Source: Gammaproteobacteria bacterium (GTDB lineage: Bacteria; Pseudomonadota; Gammaproteobacteria; Pseudomonadales; Azotimanducaceae). Taken from it: DNA of 64,000 nt. The notes beneath the pieces are model-generated. The model saw only the letters and a list, made by a program, of their open reading frames with translations, ran no database searches and was not told the DNA's origin. Of the stretch, positions 48,725 through 57,200 are shown in pieces. The stretch is from positions 1-64,000 of the forward strand of contig JAPPAV010000073.1 in the NCBI GenBank assembly GCA_026705345.1, written 5' to 3'. Position numbers and translations under genes: made by a program. How positions within the stretch are numbered: the first letter of the stretch is position 1; every line of letters starts with the position of its first letter.

Positions 48725-51700
48725 ATGGTCAAGCCGACGGATGTGTCGCGGGCGCTGTTGTTTGCCTTGTCTTGCCTGATCGCCGGATGGGCATGGCCGG
48801 GAGCCCAAGTCGAGATGTTCTCGCCGACCGGCTACGCGAAGGATGTCCGCCAGGTCGGGGTGCGCTTCAGCGAAGCCATGGTCGCACTCGGCGACCCCGG
48901 GCGTTTGGATCCGTTCAGCGTTGATTGCGAGGTTCCCGGAAACGGCCGCTGGATCGACGAGCGCAACTGGGTCTACGACTTCGACTACGACGTTCCGGGT
49001 GCCGTGCGCTGCGGTTTCCAACTGCGCAACGACGTTCGGACATTGGCCGGGGAGCGGATCCACGCCCCGCCGGAATACGCGTTCCACTCCGGCGGGCCAG
49101 CCATTGTCGGTCGGGAACCCCATGGGGGTGCCGACGAACGGCAGGTGTTCATGCTGGCCCTCGACGCCGTGGCCGATCCCGATTCCATTCGCGAACACGT
49201 GCGCTGCCGGATCAAAGGTTCGGACGCAACCCGTCCAATCGACTTGGTTAAGGGTTCTGAGCGGTCCAAGATCCTGGACGCTTTGCAGGCGGCAGGCACC
49301 CACTATGTCGGAGAGCTCGTCGAGTCGGCCAGCCGCCATTTGCCCGCCGCCGACGAGCACGAGACGCGCATCCGCGCCCTCGAGAGAATCGAGATGGCGC
49401 GTTGCCGCAATCCCCTGCCCCCGGGTAGCGACGTCGAGTTGATCTGGGGTGCCGGTGTTGCCGCGCTAAACGGCATGGCAACGACACGGGAGCGCTCCGT
49501 GTCGTTCTCCGTACGACCCGATTTTCGCGCGCTGCTCGAGTGCACCGACAGATTCGAGGACCGCTGCGTCGGCGGCATTCACATCCGCTTCACCGCGCCT
49601 GTAAGCCGCGAACTTGCCGCCGGTATCCGACTATTGGACGAGGACGGCGCCATCGTGCCAGCCGAGATGGACGACGGACCGCACGTCGGTCGCATCGACT
49701 ACCCCAAGGCGTTCGAAGACCAAACGTCCTACCGAGCCGAACTCGTTGCGCCAATCACCGATGTAGACGGTCGTGCCCTGGCCAATGCGTCGAGTTTTCC
49801 AGCGACCCTGCAATTCGGCAGACTGCCTCCGGGGGCAAGCTTCGGCCGCGGCATTCGCGTCGTCGAGCGGGACGCGGGTGCCCTAGCGCCTGTCCTGCTG
49901 CGACGCGTCGAGGAACCTCTTAGCGGCCGGCGTCTCCGTGTCGCCGAAGATTCCGAAATCGTCGAGTGGGTGCGCCGGGTCTGGCGCATGCCCGACGCGG
50001 AGGGAGACGAGTGGGTCGGGTCGGCATCCGGGCGATCGGCATTCGAAGCCGTCGAGTCGGGAGCTGCCTTCACGTTTTCGCCGGGCAGCGCCGATCACCC
50101 GTATCGGGTTGCCGGCGTGCCGCTGGCGGGTCCGGGGTTCCATGTGGTGGAGCTCGAGTTGCCGGCTGCGGGAAGCCTTCCTCGCCGATACGTGGCGGGC
50201 TTGATCGTTGTCACCGACCTGGCGGTCCACCTTCACCGAGCCAAGGAATCGTCCGTGGTCTGGGTCACCGGACTCTCCGACGGAAAGCCGGTCGAGGGTG
50301 CCGACATCGCGATTGTCGATTCGTGCACGGGAGAGACGGTTGCACGGGCAGCGACCGATCCCGACGGGCTCGCAACGCTTCCAGGAACACTGCCCTGGAG
50401 CGAAACCTGCGGCCGCCTAGTGACCGCCCGCAAGGACGGCGAACTCGCGGTCGCATACGGGTCCCGCCGGCATCGTGAGCTGCGGCCCACGGTCGTTGCC
50501 CATGCGGTTCTCGACCGCGCCATCTTTCAGCCTGGCGAGACCGTGTCGATGAAGCTCGTTGTTCGCCTTGGCACCTCCGAAGGCTTGGTTGTACCGCCGG
50601 GACTACCCTCGAAGGTGAAGGTTTCGATCGAACAGTACTGGACGGACGAGCGGCACGAGGCGAGCGTCGACCTGGACGAAGACGGGACCGCCCAGGCTTC
50701 GTTTGACCTTCCCTCGAGCGCAAGACTCGGCTGGTACACGGTCGACCTCGAATTCAACGGGAGGAAGCACCGTGTGGGCGACATCAGGGTCGAACGGTTC
50801 CGCGTGGGGACGATGCGCGCCGCCATCCTCGGTCCCGAGGGACCTCTCGTCAACACGGGTACCGTACCGATCACGCTGTCGCTCGAACACCTCGCCGGCG
50901 GCGGAGCCGCATCGGTTCCGGTCTCGGTGAGGACAACCGTTCGCCCGTGGTTCTATCACTGGGAGCGGCGTGAGCCGCAGGAACCGCGGACAGCATCCGC
51001 GACGCTGGACTCCAGAGGCACTGCTGAGATCGACGTGCCGCTACCACGCTTGGAACGTAAAGGCCTCCTGGACCTGGAAATGGACTACCAGGACGCCAAT
51101 GGACAACGAAAAACCGCGTCGAAACGCATTGAGGTATGGCCGGCGGCCATCGACTTGACGGTACAGCAAGACGACACCCGCCTCGAGGACAGGCGAATCC
51201 TGGTGAAGGCGGTCGGGCTCGATGGCACGGCCGCCACGGGAGTGCCGGTCGAAGCGAGCATCAGGTATCCCCCGTACTACGACGATGCCCGCCTGCCCGG
51301 CGGTTTCCGCAGCTACCGACGGGATTCCGAATCGCGCTTGATCGCGACCTGTTCGGGCCACACCGACGCCTCGGGGTCGCTTGGTTGCACCGTGCCGCCG
51401 GAGGCCCCGGACGCTGTGCTCGTGGAGGCGACGGGGTGGGACGAAAACGGCAATACGACGCGTACGGCTCGGACCACGGGGTATTGGTCACACGCACCCC
51501 GCGACGAGTGGCTCGAGGTCGAAGCGGAAAGGACGTTCGCGGTGGGCGAGACCGTACCCATCACCCTGGACCTCCCGTTCGCGGAAGCGACGGTGCTGAC
51601 CACGGTACACCGGGAGGGGGTTCTCGCCGCTTTCGTCGAGCGCGTCACGGGGCCGCAAGCCGTCATCAACGTACCCGTACGACACAACTACGCGCCCAAC

Positions 51701-54259
51701 GTCGAGGTCTCCGTATTGGCCATCCGTCCCCGCGTCCAACCCGCTGTTCGGCTCGAGACGCAGCCCGTGGTGCCCGACCCGCGTCGCCCCGATTCGTGGT
51801 ACGGAACGTCGCGGTCGTCTGGGCCTCGGGATTTCACCCTGTCCACTACCGACGGGCCCGACTACCGCCTCGAGACCGTGGATGTGCGCGTGGCCCTGGA
51901 TAGGCACACCCTGTCCGTGAACGTCGAGCCCGATCGGGACGTCTACCGCACCCGGGATCGGGCCCGGGTGCGAATCACGGTCCTGGGACCTGACGGACGC
52001 CCACGCCCCGGCACCGAGGTCGCCTTGGTCGCGGTGGACGAGGGATTGTTGGAGCTCAAGGCCAACCAAACCTGGGACATCCTCAAGGCCATGATGGCCG
52101 AGCGCTATGCCTGGCTCGATACGTCGACCGGCATGCAGCGGCTGCCACGAACGTTCGATCTAGGCCCGGACACCGAGACCGTGATCGTGACCGGCTCCTA
52201 TGTGCGCAACTCCGGTTTCGATGTGGAACCCGTGGAGGACAGTCCCGCGATGCGCGAGCGTTTCGACTCGCTGCTGCTGTGGCGCGGGCGCGTGGCGATG
52301 GACGGCGAGGGCACCGCCGAGGCCGAAATCCCCTTGAACGACCTCCTGACGTCGTTCCGCATCGTCGCGGTCGCCACGGCCGGGGAAGACCTGTTCGGCA
52401 CCGGCGAGGCAACGATTCGAACCACCCAGGATCTCATCGCCCACCCCGGCCTGCCCGAAGTGGTCCGGGAGGGCGATCGGTTCGACGCGGTGTTCACCGT
52501 GCGCAACGCCTCGGAGACGGCCAGAAGGATCAGCGTGACGGCCCGGGCCGAGGGGCTTCCCAAGCTGCGAGAGAAACGTCTGAGGCTGCGGCCCGGCCAG
52601 ATGCGCGAAGTGTCCTGGCCGGTCACGGTTCCCGCCGGCGTCGACGGCATCGACTGGGAATTCGTGGCGACGGCTAGGCTCGCCGCCGACCGACTGGCCG
52701 CACGACAGACGGTTCATCCCGCCGTGCCGGTTCGGGTTCAACAGGCAACGTTGACGCAACTGGCCGCACCCCGGGAACTGCCGGTCGAAGCGCCGGACAA
52801 TGCGCTGCCGGGTCGAGGGGGCATCAGGGTCTCTCTGCTGCCAAGCCTGGCCGACAATCTCGCCTCCGTCCGCGAGGCGATGGCCCGCTACCGCTACAGT
52901 TGCGTGGAGCAGGTGGTCTCGGCCGCAGTCGTCCTGGACGACGAGGCGCGTTGGTCGGCGGCGATGGAGTCCGCCCGGGCGTCCCTGGACGACGACGGCC
53001 TGCTGCGGTTCTTTCCCAGTGCGGCACTGCAGGGCTCCCCGGTCCTGACGGCCTACGTCCTGACCATCGCCGATGCGGCAGGGAAATCCATTCCCGACGA
53101 CCTCCGGGAATCGATGGTCGAAGGTCTAGAGGGCTACCTTGCCAAGCGTGTCGTCCGCAACGGCGTGTTCCCGGCGGCAGATTCGCACGTGCGCCAATTG
53201 ACCGCGCTGGCCGCCTTGGCGCGATACGGCCCGGTCGATCACGCGATGCTCGATCAGATGGAAGTCAATGCCGAGACGCTACCCACCTCCGGGCTCCTGG
53301 ATTGGATCGACATCCTGGTCCGCGTGCTTCCCGAAGATGAACGGTTGACCGTGGCGAAGGACGTGCTGCGGATACGAATGAACCTGCAGGGAACAACCAT
53401 GGGATTCTCGACGGAGCGCCGGGACCGGCTGTGGTGGCTGATGGTCGCGCCGGACGGCAACGCCGCGCGCGCGATCCTCTCGGTGCTCGACGACCCGGAT
53501 TGGCGCCCCGAGGTGCCGCGCATGGTGCGCGGTCTGTTCGGACGCCAGGTTCGGGGGCGCTGGCAGACCACCGTCGCGAATGCCTGGGGCTCGGTCGCGG
53601 CAGGCGCCTACCGGGCGGCTTTCGAAGCCGGGCCGGTCACGGGTGCGAGCACCGTACGATTGGGCGAAGTGCACCAGCAGGCCCTCTGGCCTGGCCCCGG
53701 GGATGCCGTCGCGTTACCCGAGCCAATCGAACTGCCCTGGTCTGCGGCCCAAACCCTGGCACTGTCCCACCAGGGCACGGGAGCCCCTTGGGGCACGGTC
53801 GAACTCCGTGCCGCGGTGCCATTGACCGAACCCGCCGAACGCGGCTACCGAATCGTCCGGCACCTGAACGCCGTGGAGCGAAAGAACGCCCGCCGATGGT
53901 CACGGGGCGACGTCGCCCAAGTCGTCCTGGAGATCGATGCCGACGCCGATATGACCTGGGTGGTCGTGGAGGATCCGCTGCCGCCTGGCGCCGTCGTGCT
54001 CGGCAGCGGCCTCGGCGGCGACTCCTCGATCCTCTCGGCGACCCATGTACGCGGCGACCGCTGGCCCGTGTTCACCGAGCGCGACTTCGACAGCTACCGG
54101 GCCTACTACCGCTACGTGCCGAAAGGTCGTACGACCTTGCGCTACAACGTCCGCTACAACACGGCAGGCACCTTCCAACTGCCGCCCACCCGGATCGAGG
54201 CGATGTACGCGCCGGAGATGCATGCCGAACTGCCGATCGAGGTCGTGGCGATCCGGTGA
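48725..54259 (+). CDS. bacterial alpha-2-macroglobulin family protein, paralog 2 (intact thioester)
   Basis: The 1844-residue secreted protein has an N-terminal signal (LLFALSCLIAGWAWPGA) and the same order of MG-type domains as paralog 1, starting VEMFSPTGYAKDVRQVGVRF. The bait candidate, about residues 1120-1180, is unlike those of its neighbours and contains DTETVIVTGSYVRNS. The thioester motif is intact: YRYSCVEQVVS with Cys1393 (codon at 52901). Cleavage of the bait by a protease should expose the Cys-Gln thioester to trap the attacker covalently. No lipobox is clear, so it is probably periplasmic or secreted. It is 16 bp upstream of paralog 3. Confidence 0.94.
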   Translation: MVKPTDVSRALLFALSCLIAGWAWPGAQVEMFSPTGYAKDVRQVGVRFSEAMVALGDPGRLDPFSVDCEVPGNGRWIDERNWVYDFDYDVPGAVRCGFQLRNDVRTLAGERIHAPPEYAFHSGGPAIVGREPHGGADERQVFMLALDAVADPDSIREHVRCRIKGSDATRPIDLVKGSERSKILDALQAAGTHYVGELVESASRHLPAADEHETRIRALERIEMARCRNPLPPGSDVELIWGAGVAALNGMATTRERSVSFSVRPDFRALLECTDRFEDRCVGGIHIRFTAPVSRELAAGIRLLDEDGAIVPAEMDDGPHVGRIDYPKAFEDQTSYRAELVAPITDVDGRALANASSFPATLQFGRLPPGASFGRGIRVVERDAGALAPVLLRRVEEPLSGRRLRVAEDSEIVEWVRRVWRMPDAEGDEWVGSASGRSAFEAVESGAAFTFSPGSADHPYRVAGVPLAGPGFHVVELELPAAGSLPRRYVAGLIVVTDLAVHLHRAKESSVVWVTGLSDGKPVEGADIAIVDSCTGETVARAATDPDGLATLPGTLPWSETCGRLVTARKDGELAVAYGSRRHRELRPTVVAHAVLDRAIFQPGETVSMKLVVRLGTSEGLVVPPGLPSKVKVSIEQYWTDERHEASVDLDEDGTAQASFDLPSSARLGWYTVDLEFNGRKHRVGDIRVERFRVGTMRAAILGPEGPLVNTGTVPITLSLEHLAGGGAASVPVSVRTTVRPWFYHWERREPQEPRTASATLDSRGTAEIDVPLPRLERKGLLDLEMDYQDANGQRKTASKRIEVWPAAIDLTVQQDDTRLEDRRILVKAVGLDGTAATGVPVEASIRYPPYYDDARLPGGFRSYRRDSESRLIATCSGHTDASGSLGCTVPPEAPDAVLVEATGWDENGNTTRTARTTGYWSHAPRDEWLEVEAERTFAVGETVPITLDLPFAEATVLTTVHREGVLAAFVERVTGPQAVINVPVRHNYAPNVEVSVLAIRPRVQPAVRLETQPVVPDPRRPDSWYGTSRSSGPRDFTLSTTDGPDYRLETVDVRVALDRHTLSVNVEPDRDVYRTRDRARVRITVLGPDGRPRPGTEVALVAVDEGLLELKANQTWDILKAMMAERYAWLDTSTGMQRLPRTFDLGPDTETVIVTGSYVRNSGFDVEPVEDSPAMRERFDSLLLWRGRVAMDGEGTAEAEIPLNDLLTSFRIVAVATAGEDLFGTGEATIRTTQDLIAHPGLPEVVREGDRFDAVFTVRNASETARRISVTARAEGLPKLREKRLRLRPGQMREVSWPVTVPAGVDGIDWEFVATARLAADRLAARQTVHPAVPVRVQQATLTQLAAPRELPVEAPDNALPGRGGIRVSLLPSLADNLASVREAMARYRYSCVEQVVSAAVVLDDEARWSAAMESARASLDDDGLLRFFPSAALQGSPVLTAYVLTIADAAGKSIPDDLRESMVEGLEGYLAKRVVRNGVFPAADSHVRQLTALAALARYGPVDHAMLDQMEVNAETLPTSGLLDWIDILVRVLPEDERLTVAKDVLRIRMNLQGTTMGFSTERRDRLWWLMVAPDGNAARAILSVLDDPDWRPEVPRMVRGLFGRQVRGRWQTTVANAWGSVAAGAYRAAFEAGPVTGASTVRLGEVHQQALWPGPGDAVALPEPIELPWSAAQTLALSHQGTGAPWGTVELRAAVPLTEPAERGYRIVRHLNAVERKNARRWSRGDVAQVVLEIDADADMTWVVVEDPLPPGAVVLGSGLGGDSSILSATHVRGDRWPVFTERDFDSYRAYYRYVPKGRTTLRYNVRYNTAGTFQLPPTRIEAMYAPEMHAELPIEVVAIR

Positions 54260-54275
54260 CGGACCGGAGGGAACA

Positions 54276-57200
54276 GTGAACCGGGCCTCATCCGCCGCGC
54301 GCCCTCCGCTCCTCGCGGTGGTCGCGCTCGGTGCAAACCTGGTCGGTGCCGAAGCCCGGATCGAGTCGTTCTCGCCGACCGGCTATACGAAGGACGCAAC
54401 CCAGGTCGCGGTCCGTTTTTCCGAAGCCATGGTCGCCCTGGGCGACCCCGAGATATCGGACCCGTTCGCCATCCGGTGCGCCGTCCCGGGTACCGGGCGC
54501 TGGATCGACGAGCGGAACTGGGTGTACGACTTCGACTACGACGTGCCCGGTGCCGAATCGTGTCGCTTCACGCTGCGCCGCGGTGTCCGGTCCCTCGCCG
54601 GCGAACGTGTCGCCGGTCCACGCGAACATCGGTTCCACACCGGCGGCCCCAGCATCCTTCGCCATGCGCCGGACGCGACGATCGACGAACGGCAGGTCTT
54701 TCTGCTCGCCCTCGATGCCGACGCGGACCCCGATTCCATCCGCGATCATGTCGGCTGCCGGGTGGAGGGCCGCGGGAACGTCGGCGTCGCCTTGGTAGAG
54801 GGCGAGGCCCGGACCGAGATCCTCGATGCCTTGGCGAAGCATAGCCGTTACACCCTCGACGGGCTGATTCGCGAGGCAGGCAAGCACCTGCCGCCGGCCG
54901 AGTCAGACGCAGGGCGGACACGCGCACTACAGCGGATCGTGGCCCTGCGTTGCAGGGAGGATCTTCCCGGGGGCGCCACCGTCAATCTGATGTGGGGGTC
55001 GAACGTCGCCGCACACAACGACGTCACCGGCGAGTCGGACCAGATCCTAGCCTTCAAAGTGACCGCTTTCCGGGCGAACGTCCACTACGAATACCACGAC
55101 GGGGTCCTACCCCTGCCCATGTACATCTGGTTCAGCTCGCCGGTGGCGCGCGAGTTCGCCAATCGCTTCCGCATCGTCGATTCCGCTGGCCGAACCGTGC
55201 CCGGGCAGTTCCAAGGAGACGCCGAGATCCGGCGCATAGACTTTCCGGGACCTTTCCGCGAGGACAGCGACTACCGCCTCGAGCTGACTGGACCGATCCA
55301 CGACATCGATGGCCGGCCGCTGGCGAATGCATCGAGCTTCCCTCGGCGACTCCGAACGTCGCGTTTGCCGCCCGGGATTACCTTCGGCGGACGGCTGCGC
55401 GTCGTGGAGGCGTTGGACCCGATCGGCGTGCCGGTGCTCGTGCGGCGGCCGAGCGATCCCCGCATCGTCGTGCGGCGAATGCGGGCGGAAGACGACGCCG
55501 AGCTACTGGCCTGGCTGCGACGAATCAACGCGCACATGCGTGACCCGGCGCGCCACGCCGAGGGATGGCCCGGCGCCGATGAGTCGATATTCGAGCCCGA
55601 CGCGCCCACGGAGGGATTCGACCTACCTCTCGCCGACTTCGATGCTCCGTTCCAGATCGTCCCGGTTCCGCTACCCGGGAGCGGCTTTCACGTTGTCGAG
55701 GTGGCCCTGCCCTGGGAGCAGGATGTCCACGGGGGTCGTTACGTCTCGGCCGGCGTGCTCGCGACCGGTCTTGGCGTGCATTTCCTGCACGGACGCACAT
55801 CCTCCATCGTGTGGGTCACCAAACTCTCCGACGCTTCGCCCGTCCCCGACGCCGCGATCCGCATCACCGACCCCTGCAGCGGCCGACGGCTGTGGCTCGG
55901 CCGCACCAACGCGAGCGGCATCGCCACGGTTGCCCAATCGCTGCCCGCGGACGAGGACTGTCCCGACTTCCGGGGCGCATTCCTGGTCTCGGCACGGACG
56001 CCGACCGACTTCGGCTACGTGATCGGCGACGGTCGGCGCTACGACGGTGCGACGGCGTTGCGGGTGCACACGATCCTCGACCGCTCGCTGTTCCAACCCG
56101 GCCAGACGGTCTCCATGAAGCATGTCCTTAGGCAGGCAACGCCCGATGGACTCGCCCTGCCTCCCGGCCTCCCGGCGGCGATGGAAGTCGCGATCGAGCA
56201 TGCCGGCACCGGCGAGACCCATTCCGAGACCATCGACGTGGACGAGACGGGGACGGCGCTCGGCACCTTCCAGTTGCCGAAGGAAGCCTCGCTGGGCTAC
56301 TACACGATCGAAGTTCGGCTCGGCGAACAACGGCGGCCGAGCGGCCAGTTCCGTGTCGAGAACTTCAAGGCCCAGACGATGCGGGCAACCGTCGACGGAC
56401 CCACCAGGCCACTTGTCCGACCCGCGTCGGTACCCCTCACGCTGTCGGTGAAGCACCTCGCGGGCGGCGGCGCCGCCCTCCAGGAGATCGACGTTCGTGT
56501 CCACCGATACGCCCCCGGGCACCCGGGGGAACCAGTGACGCAGGTCGCAGCGGTCACCTTGGACGAGAACGGCGAAACCGCCTTTGTCGTCGAAGACCTT
56601 GGACGGCCGGACACGCACACGATCTTTGTCGTGGAGTTCGACTACGCCGACGCCAACGGCCAGATCGCCACCGCATCGGGACATTTCGAGCTTTGGCCGG
56701 CAGCGCTCCGGCTTCGGATCGAAGGCGTGACAAACGCGCCATCAGGCGCTCGTGCTCTGCGCATCGCGGCCTTGGACCTCGACGGCCAGCCCCTCGGCGG
56801 TCAAGAGGTGCAGGCAAGCCTGTTCTCCCTCGTCGAGGAACGTCACCAGAAGCGCCTGCCCGGGGGATTCCGCGCCTCGTCCTACGTGAGTGATCGGAAA
56901 CACGAGGCCGATTGCTCCGGTAGAACCGACACAGACGGCATTCTCGAATGCGCAATACCGCCGCATCTCGACGGGACCGTCGAGGTGGAAGCCGTCGCCC
57001 TCGACGAGGATGGCAACGCCGCCAAGGCAAAGGACTGGATCTTGCCCGACAGCGACTTCCTCGAAACGGATGAATACAAGCTCCACCTGCCAGGCGAGCG
57101 TGCAACCATTGCCCTCGATTCGCCCTTCGCCAACGCGACGGCCCTGGTGTCCGTCCATGGCCACGGCGTGCTCGATGCATTCGTGACCGAACTCGACGGA

